Source: Venturia oleaginea (taxonomy: Eukaryota; Ascomycota; Dothideomycetes; Venturiales; Venturiaceae). Taken from it: 64,000 nucleotides of DNA. The position numbers and the translations under genes were made by a program. A model generated the notes under the pieces. It was not told the DNA's origin. It was given only the letters and a program-made list of their open reading frames with translations, and ran no database searches. Positions within the stretch are counted from its first letter, which is position 1. Each line of letters begins with the position of its first letter. Location of the stretch: positions 744,001-808,000 of the forward strand of contig JABMLP010000013.1 in the NCBI GenBank assembly GCA_013176395.1. The letters are read 5' to 3'. Shown here in pieces: positions 24,191-35,355 of the stretch.

Positions 24191-25701
24191 ATGCTTCTAC
24201 CACTTATCCCCCTCAGCTATGCTACATCTTCATTGTTACTCATCAGCCTCCTCTCTCCTTTGGCATCATCACATATGGAATTGAGTCAACCTTTACCTCC
24301 ACGCAGCCAATACAACCCAGCACTGTCAGCCGCAGGGATTGACTACAACCTCAAGTCTCCTTTGGTTTCCGATGGTAGCAATTATCCATGCCACGGGTAC
24401 CAAAACGACCCATTTGTGGCGACAGCAACGTATACAGCTGGCAAGACGTACCAGATGGCCTTGTCCGGAACAGTGACTCATGGAGGAGGATCGTGCCAAC
24501 TGTCACTGTCTTACGATAACGGTGGCACATTCAAAGTCATCAAAAGCATGGTCGGAGGATGCCCTTTGACCTCACAATACGATTTTACGATCCCTAGCTT
24601 TGCACCTACGGGCAATGCTCTGTTCGCGTGGACATGGTTCAATGAAATCGGGAATAGAGAGATGTACATGAACTGCGCATTCGTGCAGATCGTTGGATCT
24701 TCAACAACGCGCCGCTCTCGAGCAAAACGACAAAGTGCTTTTACCAGCATGAGTTCGTTGCCGAATATTTGGAGAGCCAATATTGCAGGACTCGATCAAT
24801 GTACTACGACCGAAGGCCTAGATCCTGTTTTTCCGAACTTAGGACCGGACGTTGTTTACGGAGGAGTGAGTTCCTCATCCTCTCCCAAGGATACACAACA
24901 AGGATGCGACAGCTCCCCGCCTTCAGGCCAGACATTCCAGGGTTCGGGCAGCGCTGACACAGCGGCCGAAAGTTCTCCAGTTCAGAGTTCGACCACGGCA
25001 ACGACACCAACAGCCACCGCAAATTCTTCCGTCATTCCCACATCGATTCCCGGTGCAGCAAACATGAATTCAACAAGGTAAGCACATAATGATTTGGCTT
25101 TCATCAAGTATCCTGGGCCAAAGCATTGCCATATTCAACTCGATATGGATTTTGATAGACTGCTGGCAACTTTGAAACACGGATTAGCCAGCAGATTATC
25201 GATATCAGTCCAGTTTCACTTCCCTCCAATTGCTCTTAGCCGTATGCAGAGTGAAAATAAATCGAATGGAAGAATTAATGCTGACGAACATCAAGGGCTC
25301 TTACACCAATCACTGGCACCTTAACCTTCGCAACGCCAATTCCCACCTCGACCATCGCACCAGCATCACCAGCATTACCTGCCGGTACCACAACATCCTC
25401 CACTCCCACGGGCTCCCTCTCCTTTGCCGAATCAACTAATAGCACGCAATATCTTCCTTGCGTCCCAGGCGCGTTTCTATGCACATCATCAACGACATAC
25501 CTCATCTGCGACTTAGCGGTAGGCGCAACGCCGATGGCTCCGTCAAGTAGATATGTCGGACCGCAGAGAGTCGCAGAGGGAATGCAGTGTTCCCCTTTCC
25601 TTGCCCAATTTCTCACGCCGGAAGATTCGACCAAGTTTGAGAATCGGCGGGTTGGGATTCCGAGTGGGTTTTATCGGAGTGATCGTTATGTTGGTGCTTG
25701 A
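24191..25701 (+). CDS. AA11 lytic polysaccharide monooxygenase with X278 domain
   Basis: Exons are 24191-25077 and 25296-25701 (430 residues). AA11 enzymes are secreted copper enzymes that oxidatively cleave chitin. A 27-residue signal peptide is followed by the copper-binding N-terminal His28 (HMELSQPLP). The second copper His is in [12 protein letters not shown], and the axial aromatic region is [19 protein letters not shown]. After a Ser/Thr/Pro-rich linker, the second exon encodes a Cys-rich C-terminal module ([21 protein letters not shown]) typical of X278 attached to AA11. The join STR|ALTP keeps frame; without splicing the module is lost. The start ATG sits in CCACC context. A role in chitin breakdown, either remodelling its own wall or feeding on other fungi or arthropods, is inferred. 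Confidence 0.92.
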
Positions 25702-26346
25702 TTGCTTGCTTGCATGTTTGTTACGAATTTGGTTTGGATGGTAATGTATGGTGATGATGGTAATGTTGATGATAGTAATGAGTAACCTGTGGAAAATTTG
25801 CATTTGAGCGGCATGGCATTTGAACGGGATACGGCATTGGAAGGCATGATAAACGGGCATGATAAATGGCATGGCAAACTGAGAATTAGACGATGGTTAG
25901 GTAATGATAAGTAATAATAAATACGGATAATCTAAGATTTTAATTGTTAACTGCCGGATTAAGGTATCGCCCAAGATCAACGAGGGATTTCATCGGAACA
26001 TCGGGTTCTATCGCTATGGCGCTCTCTCTCAAATAATACCGAATAGAGACATCGATAAGTATGAAGGAACAGAAACCGGTGAGAAGAAGGTAGGTCGACT
26101 GTCACGTTCCCTCATACGACCTATATTAGCTTCCCTATTAGCTCTACCCCGGCAATATTTATATTAGCCACCAATCTCCAACATGTGTAGCCGACAGCGA
26201 TATGAAGCAGGGACCACTATGGATATTGCTGCAGTGCGTATTTGCGCGCTGGGCGTTCATCTCATCCATAGCCTCCGCTGTATTTCTCCTCCACAGTACT
26301 ACACATCACGATGTCACGTTCTTGATGTTGACTTGGTACCATCGTT
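25702..26346. other. intergenic region before GDPD gene
   Basis: The first part is AT-rich with GATGATGG-like and TGGCATG-like short repeats (25740-25880), the LPMO 3' flank. Two overlapping frames at 26183-26467 could hold an upstream coding exon of the next gene; one starts with a signal-peptide-like MKQGPLWILLQ stretch at 26202. Confidence 0.4.
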
Positions 26347-27573
26347 ATGTTGGATTCCCGCGGTTGGTACCTTCTTGGTCTTCTGCCTCAGGTTATTGGG
26401 CGACCTCATCGGTCTTATGGAGGGCGGCGAGTTGATACTCAGGCGCATCGAGGGGGCGCGGGAATGAGGACGGAAGAATCTTTATATGTGAGTTGTTATG
26501 TCGGACATGTAGGAGGGCAACACTGACGGGTTGTTGATAGGCTTTTGCATACGCCATGGTATTGAATCGTATCTCGTGGTATTTTGACTTGACTAATCTT
26601 GTCCTCCTCAAGGAAATTGGTGCAGACACGTTGGAAATGGATACAGTCTTTACCTCTGAAGGCATTCCGGTGATCTGGCATGATGTTAGTAATCACTTTC
26701 GCTTCTTATATTCAGGACTAACCTAACACTAGCACATGATCCTCGGAACGAAATGCAAAGGAGACTACGTCGGACAATTCTTTGCCAACCTAACCTTAGC
26801 TCAAGTCAAAACCATGGATTGTGGCCTCCAACTCCCCGAGTTCCCACAGGCAGAAGGTTAGACTCGAATGCCTCCTATAACGCAAATACTGATAGTCAGC
26901 AGTCCATCCAGGAACCCACATAGCAACTTTAGAAGAAGTCCTAGAACTCGTAGCCTGCTACGAGGACGACACAATAACAATCAACCTCGAAACGAAACTC
27001 GACCCCACGACCCCGAACCAAACGCTCCCCGTAGAAACCTACGTCACAAACATCTGGCCCATAATCCAACGCCACCGTTTCGACGAAAAAACAACAATCG
27101 AATCCTTCGATTGGAGAACTCTGATCAGTATCAAGAAGAAGTGGCCAGAAATACAAATAGCAGCTCTCATCGAACCCACAAAAACAGTCCCAGATGCCAA
27201 CGGCAAATTCCCCTGGCTGGGCGGTTTAGATCTCCAGACAAAATTCAACGGTGACTGGGTCGCCGCAGCTTCATCCATAAATGCTTCGATCTTGAGTCCC
27301 TTGCACGGGTATCCCGTGAACGCGACGCAGTTTACGCCCGGGTACACGGCGTTTACGAATAAAGATGTGGTGGATAGGGCGCATGCGCTGGGCATGACTG
27401 TTATACCGTGGACGGTTGATAACGAGGTTTTGATTTCGAAGATGATTGGGGACGGGGCTGATGCTGTTATTAGTAATTATCCCGAGAGGGTTCTTTGGAT
27501 GGGGGCGAGGAGTAAGGTTCAGACGGGGAAGGAACCGAAGAGACATCGACCGGAGTGTTTGTTGAAGGCGTGA
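26347..27573 (+). CDS. glycerophosphodiester phosphodiesterase family protein
   Basis: Exons are 26347-26487, 26541-26684, 26733-26856 and 26900-27573 (360 residues in this model). GDPD enzymes hydrolyse glycerophosphodiesters to glycerol-3-phosphate and an alcohol. The catalytic set is visible: AHRGG at about residue 33, LEMD with the metal ligands Glu and Asp, and WHD with the second catalytic His. The TIM-barrel end is also typical (VIPWTVDNE and GADAVISNYP). The 5' end is uncertain: ATG at 26347 is the first in frame after a stop, but an upstream exon with a signal peptide, joined at an acceptor near 26390, is equally possible. The three later introns are well supported by frame and motif continuity. 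Confidence 0.8.
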
Positions 27574-30500
27574 TTTTGGAAGCGTGGTGATGGTCGTTGT
27601 TGTTGGGGTGATGGTGGTTTTTTGAGGTTTGGAGGACGGGCAATGTCAGTCGAGTCGCATGTACTGGGATAATGGTCTGGGTTTTGGGTAAGATTCGGAC
27701 ATAGTGGATATAGTCAGTCAGTCAGTCAGTTGGGAGTTGAGATGTGACCTCTAGATTTTGGATTGGAAAGGTCCACTTTCTACCGCATAATATGAAGGAG
27801 CCGAAAGCTGATTGCCAACCAGAAACTTACAACGAGGCCGCAAATACCATGGATCACTATCAAGGCGATGTCTCTTTCTCTCCACGGAATATCAAGACGT
27901 AGTCTTCAAGCTCCTGGAATACCTAAACCGCGATACCTAAACAGTGAGGCTCTTCAACCACTCTTCCAGCAGCGTAGAATAGAGTACAAGAGAGCAACAA
28001 AAAAGTAATCCGCATCATCACTTTGCCCATGGCTTTGATAGACGATGCAGAAGAATATCAATATATTAGCTCACACTAACTTCGCCGACAAACAAGCAGT
28101 CCGCCCCAAGAAGAAGGAAGGACTTCTCCATCGCTCCTCCCAAGCTCTCTTAAGCAAATTCAATTCGCTGATCCGAAGCATATAACTCATCGTTATCAAC
28201 CGCATACCACCTTTAAGACACGCACGGTTTCCATCGTGTTGCTAGTCGATTGTTTACAATACCATGACCGATTACTGCCTTCCAACAATTCCCTAGACCC
28301 AGCAGTCGTGAACTGTGGCCGTCAGTGGAAACTCGCGGGCACAACCTCAGTCCTCCTGCGAGAAGGTGAAGTGCAACCAACAAGGCCAGGCTGAGACACA
28401 AAACATCCTCACCGTCCCATGCTGCTGTATTTCCGACGAGGCGATTTTCTCCGCACCTGGTCGTCAAAGGCTTCGGAGGGTAGTCAACGCTGTCGTGAAC
28501 CTTCATCTACCTTCACCGGGAAGTAAGCCCATCCCACGCGCTTCCCTCGCCCCAGCACGACCTACAGGGAACTAGAAGAGAATCGACGGACCAAATGCCA
28601 CCCGAAATTCGGTCCTGACCAGGAAAGGGAGTCAGCATTGCCCAATTCGCAATCATGTTATCGAGACACCGGAAGAAGAATTGGGGGGCCCACAAACCAT
28701 CATCGGCCGCCGCAAACGCTATTATACGGAGTTGTCCATGGATATAAGAGTCATGGCTTCCACAACACAGGTCTGCAACATTCAGGTACAATGACTTGGC
28801 GTGAACGTCATCTCTATTTGGGTTTCGCATCGTACCTTGATCGTTCGATCTCGATCCGTACCTCAAAGACTGATCTGTGTGCAAAGCTTATGTCAACATT
28901 AGGATCGAGCGCCCAGGGCCACCAGCCCGATCCAAGCTTAGTGTAGCTTCGACTCCCTGATCCCCATGGTTGTCAGAAAACAAATCTTAGCATGCGGCTA
29001 TCTTGGAAACAATGGGAGACATACTTGATAAAACATGTTGAAAACGCTCTGATTGATCTTGGGCGGTAGACAAGCGCAGACCAATAAAATGGAGGGAGAA
29101 TGATACAATTCTCTCCGAGTGTGTCAATCCTGCCAGGCCAGATGGTGGGAAAGCGGTTTGGTTTAATCATGTGGATGACCTAGACAGCACATGATTCGTC
29201 AGATCTGACCAGGAGCGCGGAGGCGGATAGAAGATGTTTGGAATTTTCCGCTTGTGTAAGGCTTGAACCAGGTGAGGTTGTTCATCAGGCTGAAGAGAAG
29301 CGCCATTGTCGGCAAGATCTGAATATCATTTCATTTCGTAGGCGCCCGCAGCGCCCCGTTTAAAGATTCCGAATCGAGGGGGCAGCCTCATGCACGCCCA
29401 TCTTTTGAAAACGAAGAGGCGTAGTCCGCTCCAGCCTTGAGTCTGCACGCAGTCAGGAGGCAAAAGCGGGCAGGCAGGGTGATCATGCAAGGCGTGTCGA
29501 CTCACCAGGGTCCATGCCATCCCCTCCGAGAAGACATAGCTGTTCGAAAATTGGAAATCCTGGAATTGGATCATCTGGCCTGCCGTTGAGGTGTACCGCC
29601 TGCAAAGTCCAGGCTGGCACTTGGCACCCGCACCGAGTCAATCACTCTTTCTCCACGCCGTCCCGAGCGTTTCGGCACACCGATGTCGTCGGAAAAGCTC
29701 AGGTGCAGAGGGACCGGCAGGCTTTTGCACAGAGTCTGTTGCTTGTTGGCGCTCATAAACGTGGCAGTCCAAAAAGCTTGTCAACATGGTGGACGCAGGT
29801 ACGCAATTTCACCCAAGAAGATCGACGAGACAACTTGGTTTAGACATTGCGTTCCAGAGTCAAAACCGTGGAACCTATAGATGTTTGTCAACCGCTTCGT
29901 TGAAGACGAGAATCGGATGTAGGCGATCAGATAGTTTCCGGAGATGAAGGTACCATAGAGGAGCAAGGGTACTAAAGCGGGATCACTTCGCTACCCCGGG
30001 AATGCATATACATACGCGTCCCGAACACGGTCTGCAATCGAGACAACATTATTCAGTAGATTTTGGGAAAATCACAAACCATTAGCTGGACACTGACAAC
30101 AAAGTCGTCGCAAAGCTCTTGCATACCCTCGGAGACTTATTCAGGGGCATCATCTGACGGATAGACGGCGAATCTCTCGCAAATTTGACGAATCTTAACC
30201 ATTTCCGGAGCCCCATCGCGATCACAATCAGGTTAGGGGTATTGCCAAGATGAGTTCCACTTGTTCTGACCATCCTCTTGGCAGTGAAATGTGAAAAGCT
30301 TGCTGCTTGAAGACCATTTTTGTGATGCATCGCTGTCAAAGGCATTACTCGCGCTAGACAGGCCTTTAACCAGTAGCATGGCGGCGGTCGCGCGAACGGT
30401 GTAGGGCCGTAGGCGTCTTTTCCTGCAAGCCTGCCGCAAGAGTCCAGCAATTTGGGGCACAGGGATGGCCGATTTTAGAAACGCGAGATTGTTACCTGCA

Positions 30501-33500
30501 ACATGGACTATTCGTGCAAAAGCCAGTTTCGCGCGTCAAATGAAGGATTCCTACAGGCCTATTCAAAGATCAATGCTATCATGCCATCGTACACTTCCAA
30601 GAGTGGAGAGATTCGAAGAATAAGCTAAGTATTGGGAACATGATGTACAATGTTTAGAAAGATAGACTGGTCCTTGCGGGACAGGCTTGATGGCTGAAAT
30701 CCGGCGTGTTCGGAATGGAAGAGGCACCAGTTAAGCTTCAGCGTGGCAGCCAACTGACTTCCTTGCATCGTCACTCCCAGTACAGCGGCTCAGGCCTAAA
30801 ACTTCGGCTGAGGCTTTGTTGATCATGAAGATTCAACGATGATGTTCCGGGTAACGGTTGTGGGAATTGGCGCGTCAGATGTCTGTCAGATGATTCGCTA
30901 CCAAGGCCTTCAGTTCACATGGCAGGCCTTGCCATATGGAACAAACTTTGGTCATGACTATTCACTAACGACAAGACACGTGCTGCTTCGCAGCGTTTCG
31001 AAAGTCAGAAGAGTACAAGATGGGGGCCAGTCGAAGCTGGGATGTGGCAGGATGAGCTATCCCGTTCAGGGCATGGTGGGGCCCGCTGGAAATTTGGAGG
31101 GTGTAAGCTTTAGTTTTCTTGGCAAGAAAAACCACAGAGGCCGCCGTTCAAAGAGGGCATAGCGCGATGCAGCTCGTCACAGTTCGTTTCTGGCTGATGC
31201 TGGCTGCCTCGCTTATTGCAATGTCTGATTGGCCAGATGCTAGACGACATTGGACTTGACAGTTCCCTGACAAACTGTTACACGGTTGTTCGCTTTCCGT
31301 CCAAATGTTTGGCACATCGGGTTCGAGGGTGAAAGGTCTTATGTACCCCATCTCGACCACTACAGGACATGCAACGGTCGTCGGGGAAAAGTGCATTGCC
31401 TTCGGTGCCACGTCGAGCGCCATCTTGCCGTGCAGGGAGAGGCTGTGAGAGATCTCCCGGTCCTAGGTTTGGAGGCGCCGCCTCTACCGCGGATTCAAGC
31501 CCAGTGGCACATGTCCAGGTGGGTGGGATCGCCTGCATATCCTGGCAAGGGTAGCTGCCTGGATCGACGCTGAGCTCGGGAGGTGTGGAGCCCATGGCCC
31601 TAGCAATCGGGGGGGCATCAATTCTGATCCAACTTCCAACAGACGAGCAAAGCCGGGAAATCGTAATCCCTTCGAACCGCTGGCTCGCTGCCGACGGCGA
31701 GGAATGCTGTGATCTGCGAACCATTGTCGAGAATGCTTTGGACGTGCTCCCCGGTGAGGACCAAGCACGGGTTTTCCCGCTGCCCAAAGCAGAAGACGCT
31801 CGACGAAGGAAGTGTCTCGACGAATCATGAGGCGCGTCTTTGAAGAGAGGAAGCAGAGCCTTGTTGGTCAGAGTTGAGACAAACAGCCGGCGCATTTTCA
31901 AGGCGGCCAAATATAGCTCGGATTATTGCCGCACCAGCCAGGGGACAGGAGAAGCAATTAAGATTGCATCAATTGTCTGCCCGTCCGAAGCAAGCGTCCA
32001 TGGACAGGGTTGCGGGCCTTGCGATGCAGAGCTGGCAGTGGGCACGCTTCTGCTGATGCATAAACGCCGGCCATGAGATTCTCTTCTCCCTCTCCTGTCA
32101 AGGGACTCAAGGCGAGCAGCAGCAGCAATCATCAGGATCAGGTCACCATCATCATCAGCATCATCATCATACGGTACTCGTCTCCCAGACCGCTACCGGT
32201 TTCCGGGAGATGTGCTGAGGGAGATGAAGGATCCTCGCTGTTTCTCGCCTTTGTTTAGTTTTCTACATCATGATGTCTCAGGCAGCATGCGTTGCTGTCT
32301 GCATTCACCTGAGTCGACGCGAAGTGTGACTTGGGCGCCTCCAATCATGCCCGCGTTTGTACCATCTCACTGGGAAAAGCAATCTGCGGTGCTCAGCACA
32401 GTCCATTCCGCTGGGAGACAAGCGAACGCGTCTATACTCGATGCGACCAAGCCAATATTTCAAAGCGCGTGAGGATCCCGCTGCGATGCTCCTGCATCCC
32501 TGCAGCCAGCGATGTGAAGGAAAAGCGTCGAGATCGTTTCCAGGCCCTGGCTCGTTAGGACGAGTTATTGCCCATCAGACAGGGACACTTGAAGATTGCT
32601 ATACTGCTGCTTGATTTGCCATTCCCCCCTTGCCATCTTCGGTCGCTGTGAACCTCGACTTCCTCTGCTTGTCTCTCTCTGCTTACCTCTCTGCTTACCT
32701 CTCTGCTTGCCTCTCTGCTTGCCTCCCTGCTTCCCTCCCTGCTTGCCTGCTTACTTGCCCCCTCGCTTATTCTTCTCTGCTACGGAGGTACCTACACATA
32801 CTCCCTCGCCTACGCTGTCTCCTTGCGGGAAGCCCAAATTCGAACTTCGGGAGACCTGCTTTCCTGTGCTTGGCTTTACGCACGTCCGATCCAGATTCTC
32901 GGTCCAAGCGCCCCTTGTTCTTTTGGTGTAAGCTATACATATTGGTCGATTCGCAGCCTTTGTTCATGATAGTCTAGGACGCTCCACCATTCCCCTCCAC
33001 CACACGATCGCCCGACTTCGTCATCGCCAACTGCAACACCACGGCACCGTCCCTCCTTTTTCCGTCTCTCTTGCTACTGGTGCCTTGTCGTCGATTCTTC
33101 AAGTCGAGCTTCCTGCATATCGTCGGTGCTTCGAAGCTTTAGCTGGGAATAGCTGCATCTCTAGGCGAGCCTAGCGAGCGGACGTCAAAAGGGGGAACAT
33201 CAAAACCTCATTTCGGATCCAAGAATAAACATAGCAACAGCGAGCTCACATTCCCTCCATACGCTTAAGCTTCCCACCAGATATTCCATCGTTGTACCAT
33301 TTCCCAAACTCGTCCATTTCGCAGTCTCGTGTCATCTTCAGCCTCGCACAGCATCCCACAACCGGATTTCCGGGCTTCGTCCTGTTCCACCCACGAGTGC
33401 CAGCGTGCTACCAAGTACAGACTCGCCTTCTCGCCACAATTCCTGGGCCTTGGACTCGGTTTGTTGCTTCTTCAAGTCTTTCTAGAAGCTTTTTGAACCG

Positions 33501-33889
33501 ACGCGCATCCCCTCGTGGTACTGGCCGCAGGAACCAACCATTCATCCAGTAGATGCTGATTTGAAATACCAATTCGGATCTTAGTCCAAGCCTTACAACT
33601 GCTCTTAAGGTGCACAACTACCAAAGTACAGGATCGAGTCCCTTCGTGCCCGGTATCGATCGCCTCTTGAGTCGCCATCCGTCACCGCACGTTCAGCCTC
33701 ATAAAGCAGCATCATTGCAACATCTCATTGCGAACTCAGTTCCTCGCAGCATTGCACATCCCATAAGCGCCGTATCTTGCGAAACCATTCTCCAAATCTC
33801 AATCCAACCCTCCACACTTCTTCTGGCCACTTGGCCCTGACTTGCAAGCAACCGTCACCGTGGCGGCTGCAGTGGTTCGTTCGGCCCAT
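27574..33889. other. gene-poor 6.3-kb region
   Basis: No protein family or codon-biased frame was found on either strand. The longest frame (31278-31910, minus) has no recognisable feature. Simple repeats include GTCA units at about 27714-27731, AGC and CAT triplets near 32113-32170 and a CTCTCTGCTTRC tandem array at about 32672-32760. The last 1 kb is pyrimidine-rich and probably the long leader of the C2H2 factor; a transcribed non-coding gene cannot be excluded. Confidence 0.45.
32672..32760. repeat. pyrimidine-rich tandem repeat
   Basis: About seven diverging copies of CTCTCTGCTTACC or CTCCCTGCTTGCC follow each other upstream of the C2H2 transcription factor gene. Units are 11-12 bases long and strongly strand-biased for C and T. 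Confidence 0.7.
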
Positions 33890-35355
33890 ATGCATCCTGG
33901 GCCGGATTCAATGGGTGCTCCATCGGGCTTTGCATCTCGTAGACCAAATGCTCCAAGCCTGCCAACCTTCGAGCTCCCTCTACCCCCTTCGCAACAGAAA
34001 TACAACTCATACGCTGTGTCGGCATCCCAGTCTTCCCAGGCGCCCGGAAGCCTTGCCAGCGTTGGAAATTTACTGACACCCCCCAGCACCATTGCCGGTG
34101 ACGGAATCAGTCCATCCTCTCATATTCAAACAAGTTCTGCTTCTTCTGGAGCTCCAGCCTACACGCCAAACGGCTCTTACACGTGGTCACCTCCCGCGCA
34201 GTCTGCATACTCTTTTTCTCAGCAAAGCAGTCATCAACAGCAGCACCAGTCATATCAGCACCAACAACATCACCAGCAGCAGCAGCAGCACCAACAACAT
34301 CACCATCAACATCAACATCAGCAGCAACAGCACGTCCAACAGCAGCATCCACAACGTAACTCCTTCTCACCTTTGCCATCCGGAAATCGAGTCTCTCAAG
34401 CTCCTTCGAGCGAAGGCCAGATGTCAACTTCATCATACGAGTCCAGTCTACCCCCGTATACGTCCTCAATGTCAATGTCAGCTGCTCCCACGTTAGCAAT
34501 AATGGCTCCTCTTCATCACCAACAGCAGTCTCAGCACGGGCACATGATGAGCGTGCAAACGCCAGTCTCATCTTCTGGACAACATCCTTCTCCCGCGCAT
34601 TCCCAAGAGCCTTTTAATCGACCACCGCCGACCCCTCATTACTACTCACAACAGGCTCCAAATACGCCTCAGCACCCACACTATCCGTATTCGACAGGTC
34701 CTCCTCCAACCCAGTCAACTCCCTTAAGCGCTGGAGGTGCGATGGGCGGAAGACCTCATATGTCGCCTTCAACTGCTGGGCCAGCGCCACTTTCTGCACC
34801 CGCGGCTCAGACGAGTCACTTTTCCCAGCGACCACCATTCAACTCCAGTGCATATCAGCCCCATAACACTCACGGGCCGGTGCTCTCGAATCTCAATAAC
34901 CCCGGTGGCCCTCCCATGCTAATGGGTGGTTTACCTCAAGGACTGGTCGGGGGTTTCAACAGTGGTCACGCCGCCATGCAAACTATGTACAACAACAACT
35001 CACACCAAGCTCACCAACCTTCCCACACTGATCGTCCCTTTAAATGCGATCTGTGTCCACAGTGCTTCAACCGCAATCACGACTTAAAGCGCCATAAGCG
35101 CATCCATTTGGCTGTGAAGCCATTCCCCTGCAATCACTGCGACAGGACCTTTTCCCGCAAGGACGCTTTGAAGGTAAGATCTAGTCCACTGCACAGTCAT
35201 GGTGGGTTGTTCTAACATGCTCACAGAGACATATTCTGGTCAAAGGCTGTGGCCAGAACGAAAAGGCCACTGATGGTGACTTCAAACAAGAAGGATCTCA
35301 GTCACCCGTCGCCAAATCAGAGAGCCACGATGTGAAGCCAATCAATAACTCATGA
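33890..35355 (+). CDS. Gln/His-rich C2H2 zinc-finger transcription factor
   Basis: Exons are 33890-35173 and 35227-35355 (470 residues). Two adjacent C2H2 fingers lie at about residues 383-435: FKCDLCPQCFNRNHDLKRH then FPCNHCDRTFSRKDALKRH, with the second completed by splicing (LK|RHILVKGCG). The long N-terminal part is disordered and low-complexity, with a Gln/His tract from CAG/CAA/CAT codons (34240-34350), probably an activation region. ATG at 33890 is the first in frame; the frame is open upstream to 33842 without an ATG, so a spliced 5' exon is possible. I could not assign a named orthologue; the finger sequence does not look like CrzA. Confidence 0.85.

Noticed and set aside
31278..31910. 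210-codon minus-strand frame
   Set aside because: No recognised domain, no codon bias and overlapping open frames on the other strand; GC-rich chance frame.
32100..32180. AGC and CAT triplet runs as coding homopolymers
   Set aside because: They are short simple repeats without an extended open frame or neighbours that would make a gene.
33842..33889. Upstream extension of the C2H2 factor
   Set aside because: The extension begins with TTG, not ATG; the first ATG in frame is at 33890. A spliced upstream exon remains possible.
33890..35355. Assignment of the C2H2 factor as CrzA
   Set aside because: Finger sequences RNHDLKRHKRIHLAVKPFPC do not fit the CrzA fingers as I remember them, so no orthologue name was given.
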